Part shown: positions 7,614-17,139 of the stretch, in pieces
How positions within the stretch are numbered: the stretch's first letter is position 1
Layout of the letters: each line of letters begins with the position of its first letter
DNA from: a virus
DNA length: 64,000 nt
Virus record (IMG/VR): IMGVR_UViG_3300032236_000443
Span: 34,100-98,099 of that record
Reading direction: 5' to 3' (one strand)
Program-made: the position numbers and the translations under genes
The notes under the pieces: generated by a model
What the model was told of the DNA's origin: nothing
What the model saw: only the letters and a program-made list of their open reading frames with translations
The model's database searches: none

Positions 7614-10600
7614 TTAGAAACTTACCGTTGATGCGCCTGCATCAATCGTGTAAGTCCACGTAGTGGTGTTACTTGAAGAAACTCCTGCGTCATAGATTAT
7701 ATCTGGCTTTATTGCTGAAGAACCGCCATCTAGATAATCAACTATGTATGCATTACCGCTAATGCCCTGGATACCTTGTGCACCTGTGGTTCCGATAGAA
7801 CCCTGAACACCTTGAGAACCTGTAAGTCCCTGTGTACCTGTTGAGCCTTGGGTTCCTGTAAATCCTTGTGCACCAGTGGCTCCTTGGGCACCTGTGGCTC
7901 CAGTAGCACCTGTGGCTCCTTGAAGACCAGTTGTACCTTGAGAACCTGTGGCTCCTGTTGTACCTGTAAAACCTTGTGCGCCCTGCGCTCCAGTGGCTCC
8001 AGCAGAACCTGTAGCACCAGTGGCTCCCTGTGCTCCTGTGGCTCCAGTAGTTCCCTGAACAGTTCCGCTAGTGATAAGCGTTGCTGAGAAATAAGTACCT
8101 TGACCGTTTGTATTACCGCCCCATTGCAAAACCTGTGATGTTGTGTTGCTTGTGTACGCAGTAAAGTCAATGTAATCAGTAGAACCGTTTAGGTAAACAA
8201 CCTTAGAACCACCCTGAGTGTAACCATTAGTGGTTGATACAGAGTTTTGGTAGATGGCGATTGTGCTGCCATTCTTCCTTACCTGGGTGTTGGTCTGAGC
8301 AGTACTCAGTGCGCCAGTTGCCCACCATGCATCAAAGTTAATAAGGTAGTAACCAGCAATAGTTGGTTGGAATCGCTTTGCTGTTGGGTCGTACCAGTTC
8401 TGTGGGTCAAAGTCATCAACAAACGCAATGAGTGCATCTGCGCCAGCAGTTACTGTTTGGTCGTTTGCTAATCGTCCATTTGCCGTGTAGTTAGCAGCGG
8501 TGAGCATTCCACCATTAAGACCTTGAATACCTTGCGTACCTTGTGAGCCTTGGGCTCCAGTAGTACCTGTTGTACCTTGGGCTCCAGTAGAGCCGATAGC
8601 GCCCTGTGTTCCAGTAAAGCCTTGGGTACCTGTCGCACCTTGGGCACCAGTAGCACCTGTTGTGCCTGTTGTGCCTTGTGCGCCCGTAGTTCCTACTGCG
8701 CCTTGAGTACCTGTAAATCCTTGAGCACCCGTAGTGCCTTGAGAGCCTGTTGCTCCTGTGGTTCCCTGTGCGCCAGTAAAGCCTTGCGTACCAGTAGCGC
8801 CTTGAGTTCCTGTGGCTCCCTGCAGTCCTTGTGTACCTTGAATTGCGTAAGCAACTTGGGTAGCAGTAAGGATAATTCCTGGGGTAATTGGTGTAGTTGG
8901 AGTTGTTCCTGCAGCAATTGTTTCAATAGAAACTGTTGTGCTTTCCGCTTGCCACATGAAGGTAACAACGTCATTGGCATTAAACGTGTAGACATAATTA
9001 ACGGTCTCAATGATTTGACCTGAAACGGAACCGTGCGATTGAGGTACAGTCATTTGACTGTTGGAGTATGGGGAATCTACTCCATTAACTCTTAGCCACA
9101 AGTTAGCGTTGTAAATCTGAGAAGAAGTGTTAACTAGTTGCACTGAGATAGTTATGCTGTAAGTTCCTTGGTTTAAGAACTTAATAGAGTTACCGCCCTG
9201 AGTTATTACGCCATTGTTCTCATAGGTGTTATTGATACTGATTGGATAAGCGGTTGTAGAGTTTGCAACAGTTTGAGTAGTTGTGTCGTAAAAAGAACCA
9301 TAGTAAGCAATTGTTCCACCAGCACCTTGAGCACCAGTGGCTCCTTGTGCTCCTACACCACTAGCCTGTGTCCATTGGATAGCGTCAGTACCAATACGGA
9401 TAGAGCCGTCTGAGTTAGAGCCGTTGGCATACATAAGCCATGCGGTCTTACCATAAACAGTTCCATCGGTTACAAATACGTAATCGCCTTCTTCTACCTG
9501 TGCTGCGACATGGTTATCAGCATCTGTAGCACGAGTAAGTTTCCACACAGAAGAAGAACTACCTGTCTGTGTTACTGTGTAAATACCATTTTGAACTTGA
9601 GTTGCTTGACCAGCAATAAGAACACGGTCACCAACTGCCATGTTTGGAGTGGTGTAACCATCAATAGAAAGAGTTCCGTTAGATGTAGCAATAATATAAG
9701 CGCCAATACCAGTACCGTTGCTAGCATCAGCAGAGCCAGCATAGTAAGTAGCACCATTACCAAGAGGCGTTGTCTGTACAGCCTCTACTGATTGGTGTGC
9801 GTTCTGAGAGGAGACAGGACCAACTGCTCCTTGAATACCCTGGGTTCCTTGTACGCCTTGGCTACCAGTTGTTCCCTGGGTTCCTTGCGCTCCAGTTGTT
9901 CCTTGAGCACCAGTGGTACCCTGAGAACCAGTTGTTCCTTGAGACCCCGTCGCTCCTTGAGAACCTGTTGTTCCTTGAGAACCAGTGGTTCCAGTCGTAC
10001 CTTGAGAACCTGTAGTTCCCTGACTACCTGTAGTGCCCTGAGAACCAGTAGTTCCTTGTGAACCTGTAGCGCCAACTGCGCCTTGAGCACCCGTTGAGCC
10101 AGTGTAGCCCTGAGTTCCCTGTGCGCCTTGTGCACCAGTTGTACCTGTAGTTCCCTGTGAACCTGTGGCTCCAGTAGCACCCTGTGCTCCTGTTGTTCCT
10201 TGGCTACCAGTTGGGCCAATGTCTCCAGTTAAACCTTGAGAACCAGTAAAACCTTGTGCTCCTGTAGTTCCTTGGGAACCAGTTGCTCCAGTAGTTCCTT
10301 GATTTCCTGTAGCACCTTGCGAACCTGTAGCACCTTGGCTACCCGTAGTTCCTTGAGAACCAGTTTGTCCAACAGCACCTTGGATACCAGTTGTACCTTG
10401 TGCACCGTCGTTACCTTGTGGTCCAGTAAATCCTTGCAGACCTTGAGCGCCAGTAGAACCAGTAGTTCCCTGTGAGCCAGTAGCGCCAGTGGTTCCTTGA
10501 GTTCCTACTGAACCTTGTGAACCTGTAGCACCTTGGCTTCCTGTTAATCCTTGAGAACCAGTTGCTCCCTGAGTTCCTGTTGAACCTGTGGTTCCTTGGG

Positions 10601-10751
10601 CTCCTTGTAGTCCAGCAGTAACCCACTCAGAGCCATCCCAAGTGTAAAGGGCATTATAAGTCGTATTGAAATAAACATCGCCAAGAGACGGACTGCTTGG
10701 CGGAGTCGCCAGATGCAGTACGTTAAGGGATGTTAAAAACCGACGGCTCAT
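7614..10751 (-). CDS. Giant collagen-like tail fibre with C1q-like domains
   Basis: This 1045-residue protein starts MSRRFLTSLNVLHLATPPSS and has an N-terminal YFNTTYNALYTWDGSEWV attachment motif. It alternates Gly-X-Y collagen-like tracts (mostly GAQ, GTT, GSQ, GAT) with globular domains: a DRVLIAG...NGIYTVTQ domain near 355-460, a C1q/TNF-like jelly roll near 490-640 and another near 735-870. Collagen-like triple helices are known as rods in phage fibres. The GXY tracts are near-identical DNA repeats that could shorten or lengthen by recombination. Likely a trimeric receptor-binding fibre. Confidence 0.85.
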   Translation of the reverse strand: MSRRFLTSLNVLHLATPPSSPSLGDVYFNTTYNALYTWDGSEWVTAGLQGAQGTTGSTGTQGATGSQGLTGSQGATGSQGSVGTQGTTGATGSQGTTGSTGAQGLQGFTGPQGNDGAQGTTGIQGAVGQTGSQGTTGSQGATGSQGATGNQGTTGATGSQGTTGAQGFTGSQGLTGDIGPTGSQGTTGAQGATGATGSQGTTGTTGAQGAQGTQGYTGSTGAQGAVGATGSQGTTGSQGTTGSQGTTGSQGTTGTTGSQGTTGSQGATGSQGTTGSQGTTGAQGTTGAQGTQGTTGSQGVQGTQGIQGAVGPVSSQNAHQSVEAVQTTPLGNGATYYAGSADASNGTGIGAYIIATSNGTLSIDGYTTPNMAVGDRVLIAGQATQVQNGIYTVTQTGSSSSVWKLTRATDADNHVAAQVEEGDYVFVTDGTVYGKTAWLMYANGSNSDGSIRIGTDAIQWTQASGVGAQGATGAQGAGGTIAYYGSFYDTTTQTVANSTTAYPISINNTYENNGVITQGGNSIKFLNQGTYSITISVQLVNTSSQIYNANLWLRVNGVDSPYSNSQMTVPQSHGSVSGQIIETVNYVYTFNANDVVTFMWQAESTTVSIETIAAGTTPTTPITPGIILTATQVAYAIQGTQGLQGATGTQGATGTQGFTGAQGTTGATGSQGTTGAQGFTGTQGAVGTTGAQGTTGTTGATGAQGATGTQGFTGTQGAIGSTGAQGTTGTTGAQGSQGTQGIQGLNGGMLTAANYTANGRLANDQTVTAGADALIAFVDDFDPQNWYDPTAKRFQPTIAGYYLINFDAWWATGALSTAQTNTQVRKNGSTIAIYQNSVSTTNGYTQGGSKVVYLNGSTDYIDFTAYTSNTTSQVLQWGGNTNGQGTYFSATLITSGTVQGTTGATGAQGATGATGSAGATGAQGAQGFTGTTGATGSQGTTGLQGATGATGATGAQGATGAQGFTGTQGSTGTQGLTGSQGVQGSIGTTGAQGIQGISGNAYIVDYLDGGSSAIKPDIIYDAGVSSSNTTTWTYTIDAGASTVSF

Positions 10752-10770
10752 GTACGCCCTTTGCTATTTG

Positions 10771-13020
10771 TTAGCCGATTACCACTACTCGGAATTGGTT
10801 GGTTCCTGGAGCAACCGCAAATGTTACGTTAACCTTTGAGGTTGTTGCGTGTGTAACGTCTGCAAAAACTTCTTCTCCAGAATCAGTATCATAAATAGTT
10901 ACAGATACATCTGTAGTTCCAAAGTTATGGTAGATATCAAACGAGGTGTTGTCAGCATCACCAATAGTCTGAGCCATCTTCTTGGTGATGTATGAATAGT
11001 CAATGATTTCAATAGCACCAGTGCCGTTGTTAATCTGAAGACCAGTTCCAAGGAGTGCAGCAAATCCATCACCGTCTAGTGAAAGTCCGCCATTTTCCTT
11101 GGCTACACCAGAGATAACTCCGCTTGAGATATTGATTCCGTTGCCTGCAGTGTATTCACCAGCGGCTGAGAACTGTGTCCAAGTAGATGCTCCAGCAGTA
11201 AACGCTGTGACAATCCAACCTTGAGCAGCGTAAGTTCCTTCTTCTACAAGGACGTAAGAACCTTCTTTAATGTCTGTATCTGAAGGGGTTGTAGAAGCAA
11301 CCAAGGTCTGTGAACCAGAGTTGTAAATATAGATTCCGTTTTCAGTTGCTGTGGTTTGTGCCTTAACAAGTACACGGTCACCATTTACAAGAGTAACTCC
11401 ACTGATTGGGTCAGAGGCATTTGCAGTGATGTCAATGTTTGTACTTGTTGCAGTACGAACTGAGCCAAGAACAGATAGTCCTTGTGCTGTAGAGTCTACG
11501 TAGCCTTTAGTTGCAGCATCACCAGGGTTTAGCGGAGTTGCCAAATTGCTGATGGTGTAACCCTCTGCGTTTAGGTCTGCGTCAAGGATGACACCAGACC
11601 CAAGGGTCTTGTTAGTAAAGGTCTGTGAAGTACCGACTGTTGCAATTTCACGTTGTGGGTATGCGTTAGCCGCATCATCGCCCCAGTGAATATACGCCTT
11701 ACCTGTGTGACCGCCAGCATCATTTCCTGGGTAAAGGATGATGTCGTTAATCGCACGGAGAGCAAGGTCATCTGCAGCAGTGATGCGTGCTGTTCCTGTA
11801 TAAGAACGGTAAATTTGAAGGTATTCAGTTTGTGAAGAATCACGGTAACTAATTCCGTTAGGAGTATCTACTCGTACTGTTCCATCGGCAGCGATTACTA
11901 CATCGCCGCTATTTGACTCAAGACCAAGGTCTCCAGTTGTAGCAACTACAGTAAATTCACCAGATGAAAGTGCGGCAATAATGCCACGTTGGTATCCAGT
12001 GTCATCTCCACCGTACCAGTACTCTGTTTTACGAGTATGAATTTCTTGGTTACGAGTAGTGATTACTCCGTTATCGGCTTGAAGAACAAGTGGTCCATCG
12101 TAAGTACCGATGGTTTGTTCTCCTGCTGCAGTTGTTATGTAAAGTTCTCCACCAAAAACTGTGCTATTTGTGGATGGGTTTACGTAAATATCACCGCTGT
12201 GTGACTCCAAAACCATTTGGTTGGATGCAACTACAGAAAGGCTTCCGTCTGATGGGTGAGCAAGAATTAATCCAAGACGAGAACCAGAAGTATCTCCACC
12301 GTTCCAAAGTTCAATCTTTGGTGTATGGAACTCAGAGGTATCTGTTGTTACAGTGCCGTTGTCTGCCGTAAGGTGAAGAGAATTAACATCAGTTGTGATA
12401 ATTCCGCCATCACCGTTAATTGTGAGATTACCATTAAAGATAGTAAGAGTTGTAGATGGCTCAATCTTGACGTTGCCATTGTTTGACTCCAAAGCAAGGT
12501 TGTTGATTGCAACAATCGCAAACTCACCTGCAGTGTAAGGGTTTGCGGTTACAATGCCGTACTGGTCGCCATCTTTCCAATACTCGGTCTTACGAAGGTG
12601 AAGTTCGCCGTTAGGAACGTCAATGTATGACGGAAGACTTACGGTTACATCACCAGTTGTTTGGTCAACAGAAATTTGATTTGTAGTACCGTTTACAGAG
12701 TTGACGTAAGTAGCGCTACCTGATGCGCCAATTTGCAACCAAGCATTATTGTAATCTAAGTAAAGAGTTTGTGTGTCAGTTGTAGCGTAGACACGTCCAT
12801 TGTTACCTGCTGTAGGAAGAGCAGAGTATGTACCGTACTCAATAGAGCCACCAACTGGAACCCAGTTAGTACCATCGTAGATACGGAGTTCTTTAGCAAC
12901 TGTGTTGTAGTAAGAGTGACCAGCACCGTATGGGGAAGGGTTATCTGGAAGGTTTTGAATCTTAAAGTTGGTTAACTCAAGACCAGTTAAACTAATTGGT
13001 GTGTAAAACTTACGGGCCAT
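10771..13020 (-). CDS. Long tail fibre / appendage protein
   Basis: ATG 13020 is preferred over the adjacent ATG 13023 because AAGGAG sits 5 nt before it. The protein is about 749 residues. Its N-terminus contains YYNTVAKELRIYDGTNWVPV, an attachment motif also seen in the collagen-like fibre. The middle has repeated strands of the type LESNNGNVKIEP, LESHSGDIYVNP and LESNSGDVVIAA, suggesting a beta-helical shaft. Near 530-620 lies a DRVLVKAQTTATENGIYIY domain shared with 7614-10751. The C-terminus is beta-rich. Confidence 0.8.
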   Translation of the reverse strand: MARKFYTPISLTGLELTNFKIQNLPDNPSPYGAGHSYYNTVAKELRIYDGTNWVPVGGSIEYGTYSALPTAGNNGRVYATTDTQTLYLDYNNAWLQIGASGSATYVNSVNGTTNQISVDQTTGDVTVSLPSYIDVPNGELHLRKTEYWKDGDQYGIVTANPYTAGEFAIVAINNLALESNNGNVKIEPSTTLTIFNGNLTINGDGGIITTDVNSLHLTADNGTVTTDTSEFHTPKIELWNGGDTSGSRLGLILAHPSDGSLSVVASNQMVLESHSGDIYVNPSTNSTVFGGELYITTAAGEQTIGTYDGPLVLQADNGVITTRNQEIHTRKTEYWYGGDDTGYQRGIIAALSSGEFTVVATTGDLGLESNSGDVVIAADGTVRVDTPNGISYRDSSQTEYLQIYRSYTGTARITAADDLALRAINDIILYPGNDAGGHTGKAYIHWGDDAANAYPQREIATVGTSQTFTNKTLGSGVILDADLNAEGYTISNLATPLNPGDAATKGYVDSTAQGLSVLGSVRTATSTNIDITANASDPISGVTLVNGDRVLVKAQTTATENGIYIYNSGSQTLVASTTPSDTDIKEGSYVLVEEGTYAAQGWIVTAFTAGASTWTQFSAAGEYTAGNGINISSGVISGVAKENGGLSLDGDGFAALLGTGLQINNGTGAIEIIDYSYITKKMAQTIGDADNTSFDIYHNFGTTDVSVTIYDTDSGEEVFADVTHATTSKVNVTFAVAPGTNQFRVVVIG

Positions 13021-13029
13021 CATGTCTCC

Positions 13030-13479
13030 TTATGACAAGTATGCAACGCCGCTAAACGCTGCTAGAAAAGTTATTTCCAAGTAGTTCGGGTCTCGGTAGT
13101 AAATTTCGCCCTCGCATATTGCACCAGTGGAGTCCATTGTAGTGACGTTTGGAAAGAAATTAAGGTTATGCGAGATACGCCATAAAGCAGATGAAACACC
13201 TTGGTTGTGTGTATACGCAATTGCACGGTTAGTTCCTTGTATACCTTGGATACCCTGAATTCCTTGAGTTCCAGTTGCTCCTTGTGCTCCAGTGCCAGTA
13301 GCGCCTTGTACACCTTGTGGACCACGAGCACCGCCCTGACCAGGGCCAACTACAACAGTTGATTGGGTAGATTGAGCAGCGCTAGGAGGTACTACAGTAA
13401 TAACTACAGGATTAGTTGCCTGTACTGTAATTCCCTGTGTGCCGCAAGAGCATGTGTTCTGGCAACCACAAGTTGTCAC
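13030..13479 (-). CDS. Short collagen-like fibre protein with Cys-rich N-terminus
   Basis: This 149-residue protein starts MTTCGCQNTCSCGTQG, a Cys-rich head with five cysteines in 12 residues. A beta segment, a short GXY tract (GPQGVQGATG...) and a C-terminal domain (HNLNFFPNVTTMDSTGAICE; AAFSGVAYLS) follow. That C-terminal domain recurs in environmental phage fibres. The start overlaps the end of 13476-14525. It may be a tip or collar fibre; the cysteine cluster could bind metal or form disulfides. Confidence 0.7.
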   Translation of the reverse strand: MTTCGCQNTCSCGTQGITVQATNPVVITVVPPSAAQSTQSTVVVGPGQGGARGPQGVQGATGTGAQGATGTQGIQGIQGIQGTNRAIAYTHNQGVSSALWRISHNLNFFPNVTTMDSTGAICEGEIYYRDPNYLEITFLAAFSGVAYLS

Positions 13480-14525
13480 ATCGTCACCTCACGGGTAACG
13501 AATACTGTTCCACGCATGTAAGTCTTTTGATAAGTTGGGTCACCATCAGTAGTTGCTTGGATATCCCAATAGCAACGTTCTGGCAGGTCTGTGGTCTGTG
13601 ACGGTGTGAGGGAAAGGGTCAACTTCTGGTTGTTGCCTGATACTGGTGTAACAGTCATGTTGGCAACAAGAGTTGGGTCTCCTGGTTGCATACGAATTTG
13701 AGAGGCAAATGTGTAGCCTGAGATATCGAATGGGAAATCAAGTTCGACAGAGAACGAATCTCCTTGGTACATAGTCAAGTCGTATGTAGGAACATCGGAA
13801 GGTGAGATAGCACTTCCGTAACTTGGCATTGAAAGAAGGGCACGGCTAGGCATAGAGCGGTCGTCCACTTCTTGTGGCAAGTAGATAGGTACATAACGGT
13901 TTGTGGTCTTAGAAGTGCGGCGAAGGGTGAATACGTCTATCTTGTAAAGACCGATGCCAAGCATTGAGCAAAGTTCCTTGTATTGATTCTTGCGCTCTTC
14001 AATCATCTGCATGAGTTGGCGGTAGCGCTCAGAACGTGGGATAGCAACTCCGTCAGGAGCAGTAATGTCAATATCAAATGAAGCGTCAGTAGCAAGTGTG
14101 TAAAGCGCCAAGGTAGAGGCGTACACAACTACTGGGTATTCTTCAATACCTGGAAGGCTTGTGTAGGTGTAGCCACGACCGTATGCGTCAGCGTGGTTAG
14201 CGATGTGTTGACCAAAGGCTGTATCAATGAACTGGCAGATTTCGCTATCTACAAAGTAACGGTAGTAGGTGCCAGAGAAAACAATGATAGCCCCAGAAGC
14301 AGGTACATCATGAAGAGTTACATACCCTGTTAGTTCCTCAACGACAGATGTGTCGGAGACGTCTGTGTTATTCACATAGACCATAAGGGAGGCACCATCA
14401 ACTGGTGAGTAAGGGATGAGGAAACGGTTAGTGGCGCCGTCTGCAACAATTTGATGGACAAAGGACTTGCCTGTGTCGCCTATTTCAAATCGTAGACGGT
14501 CTGCAAGACTGTTTAGTGTAGCCAC
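13476..14525 (-). CDS. Head-tail connector fused to BppU-like domain
   Basis: In this 349-residue protein the first half (SLADRLRFEIGDTGKSF, then a helical region to about 230) looks like the neck or head-completion proteins found after the capsid gene in many phages. Residues about 245-345 (YDLTMYQGDSFSVELDFPFD) resemble the N-terminal Ig-like domain of BppU baseplate proteins. The fusion would join a neck position to a fibre-attachment module, fitting its place between capsid and fibre genes. Both assignments are from pattern only. Confidence 0.6.
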   Translation of the reverse strand: MATLNSLADRLRFEIGDTGKSFVHQIVADGATNRFLIPYSPVDGASLMVYVNNTDVSDTSVVEELTGYVTLHDVPASGAIIVFSGTYYRYFVDSEICQFIDTAFGQHIANHADAYGRGYTYTSLPGIEEYPVVVYASTLALYTLATDASFDIDITAPDGVAIPRSERYRQLMQMIEERKNQYKELCSMLGIGLYKIDVFTLRRTSKTTNRYVPIYLPQEVDDRSMPSRALLSMPSYGSAISPSDVPTYDLTMYQGDSFSVELDFPFDISGYTFASQIRMQPGDPTLVANMTVTPVSGNNQKLTLSLTPSQTTDLPERCYWDIQATTDGDPTYQKTYMRGTVFVTREVTM

Positions 14526-14570
14526 ATAACCTCCGAAATACGTTTAAGCAATTATCGCTTAATACTCCAA

Positions 14571-14626
14571 AATAAAAAGGTCCAACCCCCAACTGGGAGG
14601 AGGGCGGGAACCAGTTGAGGGTCGGA
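14571..14626 (-). terminator. Intrinsic terminator downstream of the head genes
   Basis: On the minus strand a 16-bp stem (two G-U pairs) is followed directly by CCTTTTTATTTTGG. It lies after the gene at 14641-15012 and before the connector/fibre genes, so it separates head from tail transcription unless read through. Confidence 0.85.
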
Positions 14627-14640
14627 CTACTAGCGACGTC

Positions 14641-15012
14641 TTAGTTAGGACGCCAAATGTATCCAAGTTGTTCTAGATAGTTTGCGAGGTGTGAAGGTAC
14701 TCGGTACTTAACTCCTGCTTTAAAGGAGAATGTATTTCCGACTCCGTAAGTCATCTCGTCAATATCGGTGATTGTACGAATGATAACCATGTCATTCGCT
14801 ACTGATACTCCGACATCTTCAATTTCATCTAGTACAAGTGGAGCCTCTGGACGCTTCGGGTCGAATACGTCTTTCTCAAGACTCTCTGCCTCAATCTGGG
14901 CAGCAATTGAAATTTCATCTTTGCGCTTGCGTAGCGCTTCTGCGTTCTTCTTTGCTGCTGTTTCCGCTGCACGGCCTGTTGCGTCAAGCGGACTTGTTGG
15001 TGTATTTGCCAC
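14641..15012 (-). CDS. Head-region structural protein, unknown
   Basis: This 123-residue protein has an N-terminal helical, charged segment (AAETAAKKNAEALRKRKDE) and a C-terminal beta part (FSFKAGVKYRVPSHLANYLE, LGYIWRPN). It lies between the capsid gene and a strong terminator, the place where many phages encode head-completion or decoration proteins. I recognise no named family. Stem-loops flank it on both sides. Confidence 0.7.
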   Translation of the reverse strand: MANTPTSPLDATGRAAETAAKKNAEALRKRKDEISIAAQIEAESLEKDVFDPKRPEAPLVLDEIEDVGVSVANDMVIIRTITDIDEMTYGVGNTFSFKAGVKYRVPSHLANYLEQLGYIWRPN

Positions 15013-15046
15013 GGTGATAATTCTCCTAAGTTAGTTGTTTAGTTGT

Positions 15047-15087
15047 GATGGCTGTGGGCCCAGGAAGGAGTAGGGCCCACAGTCATC
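15047..15087 (-). terminator. Stem-loop after the capsid gene
   Basis: A 15-bp inverted repeat with an 11-nt loop ends 7 nt after the capsid stop. On the minus strand it has one A-C mismatch and no T-run, so it may be a weak terminator or an mRNA-stabilising or processing hairpin that keeps capsid mRNA abundant. Confidence 0.5.
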
Positions 15088-15094
15088 GGGTGTC

Positions 15095-16225
15095 TTAGTT
15101 TGTGTAAACCTTGACGATAGCCTGGTCGGTGATAACACCGAGGCCCCAGATTGCGTACCATGCAAGAGCGTGCTCACGACCGAAGTCGAGAACGCCACCG
15201 TCACGGAGTTCAACTGGAAGAGAGATTGCGTGTCCGAATGCGTTGTCACCAATCATGATTGATTCGTAGACAGTTGCACCGTTACCTGTTGCGTTGGTTA
15301 GGTAACCCTTTTCTGCTGTGTAATCAGCAGAGACTGGGTTTCCACCCTCACCTGGGTTGGTGTTAGCAAGAACGTCAGAGATTGAACCCTGGGTTGCTGG
15401 AGCACCGACGAGTGAAGAGGTTGTGTAACCAGCGTTAACAGAAAGTTGCTTAACCTGTGTTGTCTCAATGAAGACTACGTCGTAGAGACGACCGATTTCA
15501 CCGAGCATGAAGTTACCTGGAGCAGCGTACTTTGTAACTTCGATGAACTCTGGGTTCGAACGAATGTCACGAGACTGCTTTGGGTGGATGAATTGGACGT
15601 ATGTTTCGCCCAAACGAGGGATGTTCTTGCCAGCGAGGGTAAGAGCAGCATCCTTAACTGCACCTGTTGACAACTTGTAAGCGCCATCGAGGTCAGAGAA
15701 TTGTGTTGCCTTTGTACCTTCGTTGTACCAGTCGTTAACACCTTGAACACCTGTGCGGTCGTAACCGAACACTGCTGATGTTGCAGCAGAAAGGGTGTTG
15801 CGTGCCTGTACGTCGAGGTACTGAGCCATGTGGCGACCAAGAAGACGTGAAGCAGATGCCATAACGTCATCGAATGATGCGTTAAGAAGGAGTTCAGAAA
15901 CTGCTACTGCGTAGCCGTGTTCTGCAACTGTGATTGCAATTTGCTCTGCTGTAAGAGCGTTTGTTGTCATACGGACACCTTCTGTAAGTGGTGAAGGGTC
16001 TACAGCAAAGTTCTTGTAACGGAGGAAGTTCACACGAAGACCAGGAGCAACTCCTAGTTCAGTCTTCTTAACAGCGAACTGCTCGAAACGAAGAATTGGC
16101 ATTGCCTGGAACAAGATTTCCTTGGACCAGATTGTTTGGATTGCTTGATTCAAAGATGAATTAGCACCTGAGTAAGCGGTTGGGGCTCCTGCGAGTTGCC
16201 CTGTACCTGTAATTGCACTTGCCAT
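15095..16225 (-). CDS. Major capsid protein, N4-gp56 type
   Basis: ATG 16225 is chosen (376 aa) because AAAGGA lies about 10 nt upstream; TTG 16234 is too close to that site. The pattern FIHPKQSRDIRSNPEF ... APGNFMLGEIGRLYDV ... FIETT near residues 215-255 fits the N4-gp56 family of HK97-fold capsid proteins. It follows the scaffold gene and precedes a stable hairpin. No protease domain is present, and no clear prohead protease gene is adjacent. Confidence 0.88.
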   Translation of the reverse strand: MASAITGTGQLAGAPTAYSGANSSLNQAIQTIWSKEILFQAMPILRFEQFAVKKTELGVAPGLRVNFLRYKNFAVDPSPLTEGVRMTTNALTAEQIAITVAEHGYAVAVSELLLNASFDDVMASASRLLGRHMAQYLDVQARNTLSAATSAVFGYDRTGVQGVNDWYNEGTKATQFSDLDGAYKLSTGAVKDAALTLAGKNIPRLGETYVQFIHPKQSRDIRSNPEFIEVTKYAAPGNFMLGEIGRLYDVVFIETTQVKQLSVNAGYTTSSLVGAPATQGSISDVLANTNPGEGGNPVSADYTAEKGYLTNATGNGATVYESIMIGDNAFGHAISLPVELRDGGVLDFGREHALAWYAIWGLGVITDQAIVKVYTN

Positions 16226-16261
16226 GTAGGTCAAGTCCTTTCATTAGTTGTTTGGAGGGGA

Positions 16262-17011
16262 TTAACCGAACAGTCCCTGACCACGGTTGCTGGCTGCAGT
16301 GCCAAGTAGTTTGGCTCTTTGTTTCGCATAGTCTGCCAATGACATATCCCTGATTGAATCAGGTGTGTACGATTTTTGTTCCGAGTCATTATCGAGGGGT
16401 CCTGAAGCAGGAGCGGTAACACGTGCTCCTACCATTGATTGCTTTGCATTAGCAGTTGCCTGCTGAACATCCTGCATAATTCCTGCAGACTTGTCCTTGA
16501 GCGTTGCAATGCTTTGCTCAATTTCTTCTTGGCTGTTACCGTTAACAAGGTCAATGAGTTGAGGGACAATGCTGTCACGCTCTTCCTCAATACGCTGTGA
16601 ACGATACGCCATCAAATCTTGGAACTGACGTTCTCTTTCAAGGAGGGCAAAAGCCTTTTCTCTCTCAAGACGCTCGGACTCTAACTGAGTCTGCCATTCT
16701 TGCTCCTTCTTAGAAAGGAGTTCCTTGACGGAGAGTTCTTCTTCTTCTTTTGCTTTCGCTTTTGCAATACGCTCTGCTTCTTTTGCAGCACGCTTTGCTT
16801 CTTTTTCTGCTTGACGAGCGGCTTCTTCTGCTTGAGCCTTCTTTAGTGACTCAAGTTCTTGAGCCATCTTTTCCATCTGAGGATATAACTTAGCCTTCTC
16901 CTGTGCACGAGCCTTTGCAAGGTCGTCAGCAGTAAAGCCAGGCATAGTTGTCTCACTCACTTCCGAAACTTCAGCAACTGCTGGAGTCTCAATTACTTGG
17001 TTTTCATCCAT
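16262..17011 (-). CDS. Capsid scaffolding protein
   Basis: ATG 17011 is chosen because AGGTGA lies about 6 nt upstream (GTG 17020 is an alternative). The 249-residue protein is highly charged and coiled-coil, with a Lys/Glu/Ala helix from about 40 to 150, flanked by an acidic N-terminus and a C-terminal LADYAKQRAKLLGTAASN segment that may contact the capsid. Length, composition and position directly before the capsid gene are typical of scaffolds. No serine-protease motif is visible. Confidence 0.8.
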   Translation of the reverse strand: MDENQVIETPAVAEVSEVSETTMPGFTADDLAKARAQEKAKLYPQMEKMAQELESLKKAQAEEAARQAEKEAKRAAKEAERIAKAKAKEEEELSVKELLSKKEQEWQTQLESERLEREKAFALLERERQFQDLMAYRSQRIEEERDSIVPQLIDLVNGNSQEEIEQSIATLKDKSAGIMQDVQQATANAKQSMVGARVTAPASGPLDNDSEQKSYTPDSIRDMSLADYAKQRAKLLGTAASNRGQGLFG

Positions 17012-17115
17012 TGTAATCACCTATTTTTCTTATGTCGTTGTCCAAATGCCTTGCGGCGTGCCACTGAGTTATAATGAGATAATTGCATATCATTTCAACG
17101 CATTTGTCTCGTTAT

Positions 17116-17135
17116 ATTCTGATGTTTATCAGAAT
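17116..17135 (-). promoter_or_regulatory. Stem-loop and possible promoter before scaffold-capsid genes
   Basis: The 128-nt gap between portal and scaffold holds a perfect 8-bp stem (ATTCTGAT/ATCAGAAT) with a 4-nt loop just after the portal stop. A TTGAAA at 17098 and TATAAC at 17073 on the minus strand are spaced 19 nt, which is long, so a promoter for scaffold and capsid is only possible. Confidence 0.4.
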
Positions 17136-17139
17136 TCTT

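Noticed and set aside
7800-10620. CRISPR-like periodic repeats
   Set aside because: The repeats are in-frame Gly-X-Y codons of the fibre gene, without constant repeats and unique spacers.
16262-17011. Capsid protease fused to scaffold
   Set aside because: No Ser-His or other protease motif, and the sequence is almost all coiled coil.
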